Of a stretch of DNA of 64,000 nt, positions 19,823-28,515 are shown piece by piece (the first letter of the stretch is position 1; each line of letters begins with the position of its first letter). The stretch is from contig NZ_KB849285.1 of the NCBI RefSeq assembly GCF_000368145.1, forward strand, positions 265,274 through 329,273, read 5' to 3'. Both the position numbers and the translations under genes were made by a program. The notes beneath the pieces are model-generated. The model did not search any database and was not told where the DNA came from. It worked only from the letters and a program-made list of their open reading frames with translations. The stretch is from Acinetobacter guillouiae CIP 63.46. Its GTDB lineage: Bacteria > Pseudomonadota > Gammaproteobacteria > Pseudomonadales > Moraxellaceae.

Positions 19823-20626
19823 CTACTTAGTAATACCTTGATAAATAAAATAAAGACCGACCACTGTAAGTAAGCATGCAAAGCATTTTTTCAACATCGC
19901 TGGTGAAAGTGCATGCGCCACCTTTGCGCCAAATTTGGCAGTGATAAAACTCATTACACTGATCCCAATAAAGGCATAGATATGGACATAACCAATTGAA
20001 TTTTTAATTTCGGTTGGTTCTTGTGCACCAAAGAACATAAAACCGAGCGCACCCGCAATTGCGATCGGTAAACCACAAGCTGCTGATGTTGCAACGGCTT
20101 TTTGCATCACCACACCATTTTTGTTGAGATAGGGAACGGTCAGACTTCCGCCACCAATTCCAAAAATTGCCGATGCAACTCCAATTCCCCCACCAGCCAG
20201 CATTTGCATAGGTGCGGTCGGTAATTGTTTAGATTCATCAACTTTGACATTGGCCCCTTTAAACATCTTAAATGCCACCCAAATCGCAAATGCACCAATA
20301 ATCAGCTGTAAATGCTGACCTGATAAAATATCTGCAATGCCAGCACCAATAAATGAGCCAATCACCAAACCTGGGGCTAAGTTTTTAAAAACATTCCAAA
20401 GTACTGCACCTTTTTTATGATGCGCTGTTACGGAACTAATTGAAGTTACAATAATTGTTGCAAGTGAAGTTCCCAATGCCATGTGCATAATGACCGAAGG
20501 ATCATAGCCCATTTTAGTAAACACCACATAGAGAATTGGTACAATAATTAAGCCACCACCAACACCAAATAGCCCAGCAGCAAATCCTGCGATTGCACCA
20601 ATACCTAAATATATGATTAACTCCAT
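19823..20626 (-). CDS. TSUP (TauE/SafE) family membrane transporter
   Basis: A 267-residue inner-membrane protein with about eight hydrophobic segments in two homologous halves. Each half begins with the glycine-rich family motif (GFAAGLFGVGGGLIIVP at residue 14 and GVASAIFGIGGGSLTVP near residue 149). Members export sulfite, sulfonates or other small anions; the substrate here is unknown (YfcA-like). The start at 20626 has AAGGAA upstream. It is divergent from birA with only 30 bases between the start codons, so the two promoters must overlap coding sequence. Confidence 0.9.
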   Translation of the reverse strand: MELIIYLGIGAIAGFAAGLFGVGGGLIIVPILYVVFTKMGYDPSVIMHMALGTSLATIIVTSISSVTAHHKKGAVLWNVFKNLAPGLVIGSFIGAGIADILSGQHLQLIIGAFAIWVAFKMFKGANVKVDESKQLPTAPMQMLAGGGIGVASAIFGIGGGSLTVPYLNKNGVVMQKAVATSAACGLPIAIAGALGFMFFGAQEPTEIKNSIGYVHIYAFIGISVMSFITAKFGAKVAHALSPAMLKKCFACLLTVVGLYFIYQGITK

Positions 20627-20656
20627 AAATGTTCCTTCACTCTTCTCAGATTCAAC

Positions 20657-21412
20657 ATGGATTTAGAGACTCGTCATCTTAGACAACTTCTTACACAAGC
20701 AAATGAACTCCCTGAAGTGCTGCTTTTAAAGCAGACGACAGCATCGACCAATGATGATGTGCGTGAAATTGCGCTCAGCGGCGTCAAGACAGTTTTGGTC
20801 TGTAGTGAAACTCAGACTCAAGGACGAGGTCAGCACCAACGGGAATGGGTTTCGCCCATTGGTAACATTTATTTAAGCACATTGCTTGAAACTCGAACAC
20901 CCTTAGATGGGCGTTTAGCATTGGAAATTGCTTTAAATATCTTACAAATGCCAACACTTAAGAATTTACCAGCATTACAAATTAAATGGCCCAATGACCT
21001 ATATAGCTCTCAAGGAAAGTGGGGGGGAATTTTGGTTGAGCCCATTTCACCACATCAAGCCATTGTTGGAATCGGGATCAACTTATTTCCGATCCCCAAA
21101 GAAAATGTGACTCAACAAGCCACCTCGATAATGCAATTAGGCCTACAATTTCCAAATCGAATCCAAATCATTGCAGAAATGTATTTGGCAATTCAACAAG
21201 CTGGACAATGGTTTGATCATGGTTGCTATAACCTTGCAGCACGATTTAATCACTATGCTGCCTTTATGGATCAGCAGGTTTATTTTGAACAAATTCAAAA
21301 TTCAATTGAGGGTATTTTCAAAGGAATTTCTGATGATGGCGCACTGAATTTATTGACAGCTCAAGGCTTAGTCAATGTCTATCAAGGGCGTTTACGCTTA
21401 GCTGAAGCATAA
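20657..21412 (+). CDS. birA: Biotin-[acetyl-CoA carboxylase] ligase BirA, monofunctional
   Basis: BirA activates biotin with ATP and attaches it to the lysine of biotin carboxyl carrier domains. The 251-residue chain begins directly at the catalytic domain, with TTASTNDD, the biotinyl-AMP loop GRGQHQREW, IKWPNDL and the lysine-bearing GKWGGILVE. A short C-terminal SH3-like domain follows. The N-terminal winged helix of E. coli BirA is missing, so this enzyme cannot repress the bio operon. No clear Shine-Dalgarno precedes the ATG at 20657. Its substrates in this window include AtuF. Confidence 0.93.
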   Translation: MDLETRHLRQLLTQANELPEVLLLKQTTASTNDDVREIALSGVKTVLVCSETQTQGRGQHQREWVSPIGNIYLSTLLETRTPLDGRLALEIALNILQMPTLKNLPALQIKWPNDLYSSQGKWGGILVEPISPHQAIVGIGINLFPIPKENVTQQATSIMQLGLQFPNRIQIIAEMYLAIQQAGQWFDHGCYNLAARFNHYAAFMDQQVYFEQIQNSIEGIFKGISDDGALNLLTAQGLVNVYQGRLRLAEA

Positions 21413-21714
21413 ATAACGATGTGATCCGTTGTCTAAAATGAGATGGATTAATCAGATGTATCGTGAAAAAGTGATCAGCAATTATTTAAAACAGGGCTTT
21501 TTTCGCTATACATTTCGCTATATATTGCGCAGTAATCGTATTGATCCAAAGATCATAGCAAACAGTTACTAACAGTACGGAACAACGTTCAGCAAAATGA
21601 ACCGCAGGTTATTTGCCCTATTTGATTGATCAGATTGAGATGCTCTCTAAGTCGTTCAATATTTTCAAATAAAATAATTATGCAGATTGTGTTCAGTTTC
21701 AATTAGGCAAAATC
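21413..21714. other. Spacer between birA and coaX with a 44-codon ORF
   Basis: About 300 bases. The plus-strand frame 21438-21572 could encode a 44-residue, strongly basic peptide (opening MRWINQMYREKV, with FFRYTFRYILRSNR), but no ribosome binding site precedes it. It may be the remains of a gene, a small protein, or chance. No terminator hairpin is obvious, so birA and coaX may be co-transcribed. Confidence 0.35.
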
Positions 21715-22446
21715 ATGAAAGCACTTTGGTTAGATATTGGAAATACCCGTCTAAAATATTGGATTACTGAAAATAATCAAATTATCCAACAGGCAGCAGA
21801 ATTACATCTCCAATCCCCTGCGGATCTGCTACTGGGTTTAATTCAACATTTTCGTGGTTTAGGCTTAGACAAAATTGGAATCTCCTCAGTCCAAGATAAA
21901 AAGAACAACGAACGCATTGTCCAGATTTTAAAATTACTCGATATTCCGGTGACTTTTGCCAAAGTGCATGCTGAATATGCAGGATTACGTTGTGGCTATG
22001 ACCATATAGAACAACTTGGAATCGATCGTTGGTTACAAGTTTTGGCCGTGGCGAAAGCTGATGATGACTTGTGTGTGATTAGCTGTGGCACAGCTTTAAC
22101 GATTGATTTAACCCAAGGCTTACAACATTTAGGCGGTTATATTCTGCCTAACCTCTATTTACAACGTGATTCTTTAATTCAAAAAACCAAAGGTATTAAA
22201 ATTCCAGATGCGGCTTTTTCAGAGCTAAGTCCTGGTCGGAATACCATAGATGCAGTACATCATGGCATTTTCTTGGGGCTGTTAAGCACCATTGAAAAAG
22301 TGCTTGAGCAACAACCACGAAAGCTTATTTTAACAGGTGGTGATGCCAATCTATTTGCACAATTTCTAGAGAAATATCAACCAAGAATTGAATCAGATTT
22401 ATTACTCAAAGGCTTACAGTTCTATATAGATCGACAAACCGCTTAA
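21715..22446 (+). CDS. coaX: Type III pantothenate kinase CoaX
   Basis: CoaX phosphorylates pantothenate, the first step of coenzyme A synthesis, with no feedback inhibition by CoA. The 243-residue protein is of the ASKHA fold. It has the phosphate-1 motif [10 protein letters not shown] at residue 7, the GIDRW motif near residue 102, the phosphate-2 motif [10 protein letters not shown] and GGYILPN. The C-terminal adenosine motif is LTGGDANLF. It requires a monovalent cation in characterised homologues. The birA-coaX pairing is common in bacteria. Confidence 0.94.
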   Translation: MKALWLDIGNTRLKYWITENNQIIQQAAELHLQSPADLLLGLIQHFRGLGLDKIGISSVQDKKNNERIVQILKLLDIPVTFAKVHAEYAGLRCGYDHIEQLGIDRWLQVLAVAKADDDLCVISCGTALTIDLTQGLQHLGGYILPNLYLQRDSLIQKTKGIKIPDAAFSELSPGRNTIDAVHHGIFLGLLSTIEKVLEQQPRKLILTGGDANLFAQFLEKYQPRIESDLLLKGLQFYIDRQTA

Positions 22447-22532
22447 ACCTAAATACAATTTAATAGAAGATCAGCAATCTTCCATTTTTAATAAATAAAC
22501 ACAATCATAAACACGATAAATGAGCAATCATT

Positions 22533-23204
22533 ATGAAAACGATACCCTTACTGCTTAGTGCCTGTTTAATGAGCTTCACAATGGTGGGTTGTACCAGTTT
22601 ACAAACTACGCACTCATCTTCAACAACCATGGCAACAACTGAACCTGTTATTGCTTACTTTGCTCCAGATGCAGGTGAAGAAGCCTGTGACTGCGGCTTA
22701 GTCATGGATCAGGGTTATTCACTCACGCCTGTAGAAAATGGATATTTCAGAAAATTATTAGGTCGTGATAAAGATGGCCGTTTCTTAGTTCAGGACTTCT
22801 ATCAAAATAGTCGTAAAAAACAATCTGACCCATTTTGGATTAAAGCCCCTCAAGGCTTAAATAGCTTTGATAGTAAATATGTCGACGGTGAAGTTGTGGG
22901 CTATTTTGAAAATGGAAAAGTCAGCTTTAAATCGACCAGCCAAGACCAGAGATTAGTTGGAAAAACTGAAACGTACTATTCAAATGGCCAACTTGGGCTA
23001 CAGGAAGAATATTCAGATGATCAGCCCATCGTTCAAAAGGTATGGTATGAAGATGGCAAACCTGCAGCTGAACTAAAATTAAGCCCAAGTGAAGATTATT
23101 CGATTCTGGACAGTAAAGTTTGGGATCAACAAGGCAATTTGATTCAAGATGAGCAACGCGCTCAGGAGATTCTTGACGAGCTTTATCAAAAGCTCAATCA
23201 ATAA
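22533..23204 (+). CDS. Lipoprotein with MORN-like (YwqK) repeats
   Basis: A 223-residue predicted lipoprotein. The signal peptide ends in a lipobox with Cys20 (MVGCTS), followed by a Ser/Thr-rich linker. The second half contains MORN_2-type repeats of the pattern G-x-Y-x-x-NG-x-x (GYFENGKVSF, TYYSNGQLGL, VWYEDGKPAA), as in YwqK-like proteins. Some YwqK proteins are annotated as antitoxins, but no toxin partner is present, so that label is not supported here. A cysteine-rich patch (EEACDCGL) occurs soon after the linker. Position: outer or inner membrane, facing the periplasm. Function unknown. Confidence 0.8.
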   Translation: MKTIPLLLSACLMSFTMVGCTSLQTTHSSSTTMATTEPVIAYFAPDAGEEACDCGLVMDQGYSLTPVENGYFRKLLGRDKDGRFLVQDFYQNSRKKQSDPFWIKAPQGLNSFDSKYVDGEVVGYFENGKVSFKSTSQDQRLVGKTETYYSNGQLGLQEEYSDDQPIVQKVWYEDGKPAAELKLSPSEDYSILDSKVWDQQGNLIQDEQRAQEILDELYQKLNQ

Positions 23205-23211
23205 AACCACA

Positions 23212-23817
23212 TCACGATAAAATCGAATATGCAGCCTGAGTACCAGCTTGGGATTCAGGTTGTAATAGAACTGCTAACTTTTCCCAAAGTACAGTTAAGC
23301 TGGTATAGCCCTCTGTTGCCATAAAATGCCCTGCACCTTTCACCTCAATCATTTGTGAATTCAGCGAATAACCCAATTGAATACTGACAGGCGCTGGCAC
23401 AAAAGGATCATTGTTGGAGAAAAAGATAAAGCGATTCAGAATATTCATTCTGAGCAGCGCATCATCGACCCGAGCGTGTTGTAAAAATAAGTTAAGTTCA
23501 GGTAAAACGGCTAAATTCTTACTGAATCCCGCAACCAAAAATAAAGCACCTAATTTTCGCCCCAATAATTCACTCGAAAGAAAATCAAGACTGGCAATCC
23601 CCCCTAAACCATGTGCCACAATGATGGTATCGTCATTGAGTGACTTAATTTGCTGCGTAATATTATGCTTCCACAGCTCATATTGGGGTTGCTCTGGATG
23701 TTCTAGATCAATCACTTCACATGTATGCCCTGTAGACAATACTTGTTGCTTTAGCCACGGATACCAATGATGTTCAGGGGAGCCTTTATAACCGTGTACG
23801 ATAAATACTTTTTTCAT
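23212..23817 (-). CDS. RBBP9/YdeN-like alpha/beta hydrolase lacking the nucleophile serine
   Basis: A 201-residue single-domain alpha/beta hydrolase of the RBBP9/YdeN family (opening KKVFIVHGYKGSPEHHWYPW). The start is set at 23817, where the first strand begins; six further upstream codons look non-coding. The family triad is Ser in GHS/AHSLG, Asp and His. Asp137 (NNDPFVP) and His164 (GAGHFMATEG) remain, but the elbow reads AHGLGG with Gly70 where Ser should be. The codon is GGT, one base from AGT. It is therefore either catalytically dead, a recent mutation, or a sequencing error. Substrate unknown. Confidence 0.8.
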   Translation of the reverse strand: MKKVFIVHGYKGSPEHHWYPWLKQQVLSTGHTCEVIDLEHPEQPQYELWKHNITQQIKSLNDDTIIVAHGLGGIASLDFLSSELLGRKLGALFLVAGFSKNLAVLPELNLFLQHARVDDALLRMNILNRFIFFSNNDPFVPAPVSIQLGYSLNSQMIEVKGAGHFMATEGYTSLTVLWEKLAVLLQPESQAGTQAAYSILS

Positions 23818-23913
23818 AAATAAACTTCTTATCAATTATTGTTTAAATCATATTCAAATAATGGGCTCAGAATATCTAAACAGCCAACAAAAGTATGTTA
23901 TTTTTATTTAACA

Positions 23914-23937
23914 AAAAAGCGCCCTAAGGCGCTTTTT
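23914..23937. terminator. Terminator downstream of ffh
   Basis: Arms AAAAAGCGCC (23914-23923) and GGCGCTTTTT (23928-23937) pair around CTAA, with A- and T-runs on either side. It lies 17 bases past the ffh stop. Confidence 0.92.
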
Positions 23938-23953
23938 ATAAAAAAAATGAGAC

Positions 23954-25360
23954 TTATTTTTTATCGTTATTACCAAACAATGGCCCCATACCGCCGCCAC
24001 CGCCAAACTGTTTTTGCATTCCACCCAATGAGCGCATCATTTTTGCCATACCCGATGGATTGGCAAATTTCTTCATCATTTTCGCCATTTGTGCATGTTG
24101 TTTGATCAGTTTATTGACTTCAACCACATCCATACCACAGCCTGCTGCAATACGCTTTTTACGGCTCGGATTCATTAAGTCTGGGTTACGACGTTCTTTA
24201 ATGGTCATCGATTGAATAATCGCTTCCATCTTTTTCACTTGCTTTTCAGGATTTGCTTGTGCAATCGCATCTTGAATGCCTGAATTGCTCATGCCAGGCA
24301 ACTTATCCAAGAAGCCCATCATACCGCCCATTTTGTTCATCTGTTCAAATTGCATCAGCATATCTTCAAAGTTGAAGCTCCCGCCCTTTTGCAATTTTTT
24401 CGCCATTTTTTCGGCTTTTTCTTTGTCGATTTTACGTTCAACTTCTTCGACTAAAGAAAGTACGTCACCCATACCTAAGATACGTTGTGCAACACGCTCA
24501 GGATGGAATGGCTCTAAGGCATCGAGTTTTTCACCCATACCTAAGAATTTAATTGGCTTACCAGTAATCGCACGTACCGAAAGCGCCGCACCACCACGTG
24601 CATCACCATCGGTTTTGGTGAGGATAACACCCGTTAATGGTAATGCATCATTAAAGGCTTTAGCGGTATTTGCCGCATCCTGACCTGTCATTGCATCAAC
24701 GACAAATAAGGTTTCTGTTGGGCCAATTGCAGCGTGTAATGCTTTAATTTCGTCCATCATGTCATCATCGACATGCAAACGACCTGCCGTATCGACAATC
24801 AAAACATCGTTAAAGTTAATTTTGGCTTGACCAATTGCACGTTGTGCAATTTTAATCGGATCTTCAGAAGCGTCCGATTCAATAAAATCAACACCCACTT
24901 CAGCAGCAACTGTTTGAAGTTGCTTAATCGCAGCTGGACGGTATACATCGGCAGAAACCATCGCCACTTTTTTCTTTTGACGTTCTTTTAAGAAACGTCC
25001 AAGTTTTGCAGCTGTCGTGGTTTTACCAGCACCTTGTAAACCTGCGAGAAGAATCACAACAGGTGGTTTTGCAGCTAAGTCTAGGCTTTCGTTTGCCTCA
25101 CCCATCATTTTGGTGAGTTCGTTATACACAATTTTAACGAAAGCTTGACCTGGTGAAAGCTGAGTCATGACTTCTTGACCCAATGCTTCTTCCTTAACTT
25201 TCGCAATAAACTCACGAGTTACAGGCAAAGCAACATCGGCTTCAAGAAGTGCCATACGCACTTCACGTAAGGTATCTTTAATATTATCTTCGGTTAGCTG
25301 CCCAGAGCCAGTAACATTTCTGAGACTCTGCGTGAGTCGTTCTGTTAAGGTATCAAACAT
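23954..25360 (-). CDS. ffh: Signal recognition particle GTPase Ffh
   Basis: Ffh binds 4.5S RNA and signal sequences and delivers ribosomes to FtsY at the membrane. At 468 residues it has the N domain, then the G domain with GLQGAGKTTTAAKLG, VDTAGRLH and TKTDGDARGGAAL. The C-terminal methionine-rich M domain holds the RNA-binding RKKRIAAGCG helix and a Met/Gly-rich tail (GGGGGMGP). All motifs are intact. It is monocistronic, divergent from ypjD across 144 bases. Confidence 0.97.
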   Translation of the reverse strand: MFDTLTERLTQSLRNVTGSGQLTEDNIKDTLREVRMALLEADVALPVTREFIAKVKEEALGQEVMTQLSPGQAFVKIVYNELTKMMGEANESLDLAAKPPVVILLAGLQGAGKTTTAAKLGRFLKERQKKKVAMVSADVYRPAAIKQLQTVAAEVGVDFIESDASEDPIKIAQRAIGQAKINFNDVLIVDTAGRLHVDDDMMDEIKALHAAIGPTETLFVVDAMTGQDAANTAKAFNDALPLTGVILTKTDGDARGGAALSVRAITGKPIKFLGMGEKLDALEPFHPERVAQRILGMGDVLSLVEEVERKIDKEKAEKMAKKLQKGGSFNFEDMLMQFEQMNKMGGMMGFLDKLPGMSNSGIQDAIAQANPEKQVKKMEAIIQSMTIKERRNPDLMNPSRKKRIAAGCGMDVVEVNKLIKQHAQMAKMMKKFANPSGMAKMMRSLGGMQKQFGGGGGMGPLFGNNDKK

Positions 25361-25504
25361 TGCAAAATCCGCTTAAAATAGCTAGTAGCAAAAAAATCTT
25401 TCTTAAAATAGAAAATTTATGCTCAAGATGCTATAGGATACTGTAGTTCACATGGAATTTATATCTTATAACATGAATATTCATCATCCTGAAAAAGGTT
25501 TGAC

Positions 25505-26314
25505 ATGATTAGCCTACCCTTGGTTTATACGATTTTAGCATTAATTGCCTATACCTCTTCATTTTGGTATTTGTTCATGCACTTAATGGCTAAACGTTCC
25601 GCAAACCCTTGGTTTATTGGCATCATGTCAGGTTTAGGGCTGATATTACATGCAAGTGTACTGCATAACGACATACTTACACCACTAGGGATTAATTACG
25701 ACGTCTTTAACTTGATGTCTTTTACCTCTGCGTTAATGTTAGTTCTAAGTATGCTTTACAGTACCTATCGTCCTGTTCTTTCACTAAATTTGATTGGAAT
25801 TCCTGTTGCTGCCTTTGGTTTGATTCTCGGTTTTTGTTTTAGTAAACCAGATCAATTTATTGAACAACATTCTATCGGTTTAGACATCCATATCATTCTG
25901 TCTTTATCTGCTTATGCTGTTTTACTCATGGCAACCATACAAGCCGTTTTGATTTGGTTTCAAAACCGTGAACTCAAAAAGAAACAAAAAAAACGTATTT
26001 GGGTCAACTTCTTACCGTCATATCAAGCCATGGAATCCTTACTTTTTGATATGCTCATTACTGGTTTTGTTTTATTAACTGTCGCCCTATGTTTTGGTTT
26101 CTTTACCATTGATGACTTCTTTGCCCAGCACCTAGCACATAAGACTGTGTTTAGTATTGTGTCTTGGTTTGTTTACGGTGCGTTGTTAATTGGTCACTAT
26201 AAGTTTGGCTGGCGTGGTCAAAAAGCCATTCGCTTTACCATGATTGGATTCTTTTTATTGGCGGTTGGCTTTATTGGTTCTAAATTTGTTTTGGAAATGA
26301 TTTTGCATCGTTGA
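25505..26314 (+). CDS. ypjD: Inner membrane CcsA/HemX-like protein YpjD
   Basis: A 269-residue protein with about eight predicted membrane helices, of the cytochrome c assembly (CcsA/HemX) superfamily. It is the size of gammaproteobacterial YpjD, which is conserved next to ffh in reverse orientation, as here. Histidines at the ends of helices (for example LHASVLHND) could contact heme, as in CcsA. The biochemical role of YpjD is not settled. The start at 25505 has AAGG seven bases upstream. Confidence 0.85.
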   Translation: MISLPLVYTILALIAYTSSFWYLFMHLMAKRSANPWFIGIMSGLGLILHASVLHNDILTPLGINYDVFNLMSFTSALMLVLSMLYSTYRPVLSLNLIGIPVAAFGLILGFCFSKPDQFIEQHSIGLDIHIILSLSAYAVLLMATIQAVLIWFQNRELKKKQKKRIWVNFLPSYQAMESLLFDMLITGFVLLTVALCFGFFTIDDFFAQHLAHKTVFSIVSWFVYGALLIGHYKFGWRGQKAIRFTMIGFFLLAVGFIGSKFVLEMILHR

Positions 26315-26335
26315 TAAACGCAGCGCTGAGCAAAA

Positions 26336-26873
26336 ATGGGCAGTATTTTGTATTCTTACTATAAATATATTGATACAGAAGCAGAAGAAATTGTTTTATA
26401 TGAATTAGATCTGGAATATTACTGTCTCAGATCAATTCTGGTGACAGCTTCACTCAGCATCAATACAAATTTAAACATAGAACAAGCGCATTTTTTCTTA
26501 CCTGAAGGAAATTTTTTCTGACGTTTTAGATGAAATTATTCCCATTGAAAAAGATGAGTTTTTAAATTTTTGGAATCAATCGATCTCTAAATATTTAAGT
26601 GATTGGAATGAATTAAAGAACAAATTTAAAATTGGGCAAAGCATTGAAACCGAGATTGTGTGTTTCTATCCTCAAGGGGTGATTGTTCAATATGGCGAAA
26701 GATTTTATGGTTTAGCCAATTACAAAGATTGTGAATCGCATTTAGGTTCAAACAACATGTATCCACAACAAAAAATTCGACTTTACTTAGAAAGTTTTGA
26801 TAATGAAAATTTATGGATCAACTTTTCAATCCCCCCCTTCAGCACTGACCTAGAATATATTTTGCATCGGTAG
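26336..26873 (+). pseudogene. Frameshifted gene of unknown function, about 178 aa when restored
   Basis: The first frame (26336-26521) runs to PEGNFF and stops. The next frame is open from just before 26520 to a stop at 26871-26873 and continues smoothly as DVLDEIIPIEKDEF. Removing one T from the six-T run at 26512-26517 joins them into a single chain reading LPEGNFSDVLDE. The restored protein is soluble. Its C-terminal half, from KIGQSIETEI through VCFYPQGVIVQY and YGLANYK, looks like a small beta-barrel, reminiscent of S1-type domains but not certain. Codon use on both sides of the break fits the neighbours. It may be a decayed gene, a slippage-switched gene or a sequence error. Confidence 0.7.
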
Positions 26874-26927
26874 ACATCTCCTACAAAAATGCGTATAACG
26901 CTGTTTTCATCTCATCAGGTAACAATT

Positions 26928-27863
26928 GTGAAACTTATACTCGCCCCAATGGAAGGCTTAACCGACCCTATCATGCGTGACGTTCTCACACATGTCGGTA
27001 GCTTTGACTGGTGCGTGACTGAGTTTATCCGTGTAACGGATTCGGTCTTACCTGACCATGTTTATCATAGCTATTGTCCAGAATTAAACAATCAAGGCAA
27101 AACAGCCGCTGGCACACCAGTACACGTTCAGTTTTTAGGAAATAATCCTGAAATGCTCGCAGCCAATGCGGTACGCGCTGCTGAATTAGGTGCTCCTGCA
27201 ATCGATATGAATTTTGGTTGTCCTGCTAAAACAGTAAACCGTCATAGAGGTGGTTCAGTACTTCTCGATGAGCCTGAAGTTGTACATGAGTTGGTCAAGG
27301 CTGTACGTGATGCAGTACCCAAACACATCCCTGTATCTGCAAAAATGCGTTTAGGTTATATGGATCGAAATTTTACCCTTGAAAATGCGCATGCCATTGA
27401 AGATGCTGGCGCAGCTTGGGTCACTGTCCATGCTCGGACCAAAGCTGATGGTTACACCCCACCAGCATTTTGGGATCAGCTACAGCCGATTCGTGAAGCA
27501 CTCAAGATCAATGTGATTGCCAATGGTGAAATCTGGACCAATGCTGATGCGAAACAATGCCAACTTGAATCAGGTTGCCAAGATTTGATGATTGGTCGTG
27601 GTGCTGTGACTACACCAGATCTCACACAATGTATTCGTAAAAATACGGATGAACCTCTTATCACATGGTCTGAACTATTAAATTTACAAATTCGTTTTTT
27701 AAATGGGCCATATAAAAAAGAGCTGAACATGGTCGGCCGTTATAAACAATGGATTGGGATGATGTCTAAGCATTACCCCGAAGCCAAAGCCTTATGGGAT
27801 GAAATCAAACGGTTGAAAAAAATTGATGAAGTGCTGGAGAAATTGAATCCTGCACATTTTTAA
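26928..27863 (+). CDS. dusC: tRNA-dihydrouridine(16) synthase DusC
   Basis: A flavoenzyme reducing uridine in the D-loop of tRNAs, DusC type by similarity (position 16 in E. coli). I start it at GTG 26928, giving KLILAPMEGLTDP, the normal family N-terminus, with CAGGT upstream. The ATG at 26889 would add 13 unlikely residues. It has the FMN-binding APMEG, the catalytic cysteine in MNFGCPAKTVNRHRGG, the HARTK motif and the phosphate-binding IGRGA. The length is 311 residues. Its end overlaps the end of the convergent SseB-like gene by four bases. Confidence 0.93.
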   Translation: MKLILAPMEGLTDPIMRDVLTHVGSFDWCVTEFIRVTDSVLPDHVYHSYCPELNNQGKTAAGTPVHVQFLGNNPEMLAANAVRAAELGAPAIDMNFGCPAKTVNRHRGGSVLLDEPEVVHELVKAVRDAVPKHIPVSAKMRLGYMDRNFTLENAHAIEDAGAAWVTVHARTKADGYTPPAFWDQLQPIREALKINVIANGEIWTNADAKQCQLESGCQDLMIGRGAVTTPDLTQCIRKNTDEPLITWSELLNLQIRFLNGPYKKELNMVGRYKQWIGMMSKHYPEAKALWDEIKRLKKIDEVLEKLNPAHF

Positions 27864-28219
27864 ATTGCTTCATCAATCTCTAAAATTGCTTTAATTTCTT
27901 TAGGTTGAAATTCTTTTGATAATTCAGAAGTTGGATTCAATACCAATGTTGCCCCCTGAGTCATTTCAAAAAACTGCCGTGTATTTAAAGTGATATATTC
28001 GGCATCGACGCCAATATCATTTTGAATGGTTTCTAGTTCAATGAAGAATGGTATTGCTTGATCGCCTTCTGGTGTTTCTAAAATACGGAATTGAATTTTT
28101 TTTTGCTGATCTTGTGTTCCCAAACAATAAATATCCGATGCTAAAAGTAGATCGATAAAATCAGGGATCAATTCGTAATTTTCTTGGGTGTTGATAAAGA
28201 GTTGTTGTAAATTTTGCAT
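27860..28219 (-). CDS. SseB N-terminal-domain-like protein
   Basis: A 119-residue soluble protein resembling the SseB N-terminal domain (PF07179): IPFFIELETI, then the conserved GATLVLNPTSELSKEFQPKEI near the end. SseB in E. coli is a poorly understood enhancer of serine sensitivity. Despite the domain name, this is not the Salmonella type III translocator SseB. It is convergent with dusC and monocistronic. Family likely, function unknown. Confidence 0.7.
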   Translation of the reverse strand: MQNLQQLFINTQENYELIPDFIDLLLASDIYCLGTQDQQKKIQFRILETPEGDQAIPFFIELETIQNDIGVDAEYITLNTRQFFEMTQGATLVLNPTSELSKEFQPKEIKAILEIDEAI

Positions 28220-28401
28220 GTTGTTGATTGTCTATTTTTGGTGCCATTAATATAGCTTATTCACGGTAGATATGGAATTGACCTGAGTGCTCAATTGGAT
28301 ATCCTAAAGCTTCGAATTTCAAATTATCAAGATTTAAGTTATTGAATTTAAATTATTATAAAAGCTTTAATCTCGTTTAGGAAACTATATTCATAAAGCA
28401 T
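28220..28401. other. Spacer at the end of the T6SS cargo island
   Basis: About 180 AT-rich bases between the SseB-like gene and the last ORF of the island. No ORF or clear terminator is seen. The base composition change into the island begins about here. Confidence 0.4.
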
Positions 28402-28515
28402 CTACTGCTGAGGGGATACGAAATCACCATCACTATTAGTTTTTCTATAATCACCACAGGATGCCGGAAAAGGGACTAAGCAAAAAATCCAAACAAAGAA
28501 TTTCACAAATTGCAT
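28402..28515 (-). CDS. 37-residue lipoprotein-like ORF at the end of the immunity array
   Basis: This short frame opens with ATG at 28515, overlapping the 3' end of the preceding gene by 13 bases, and stops at 28402. The peptide begins MQFVKFFVWIFCLVPFPASC: a Lys, a hydrophobic core, then a lipobox (PASC) with the cysteine at residue 20, and a 17-residue polar tail opening GDYRKTNSDG. This is the layout of a small lipoprotein, or of the N-terminus of a truncated one. The overlap with the preceding frame favours real translation. No homologue is recognised. Confidence 0.5.
   Translation of the reverse strand: MQFVKFFVWIFCLVPFPASCGDYRKTNSDGDFVSPQQ

Noticed and set aside
22533-23204. Antitoxin of a toxin-antitoxin pair (YwqK label)
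   Set aside because: No toxin gene is adjacent, the product is a lipoprotein, and MORN-like repeats alone do not make an antitoxin.
27860-28219. Type III secretion component SseB
   Set aside because: The match is to the enhanced-serine-sensitivity SseB domain, not the Salmonella translocator, and no type III genes are present.
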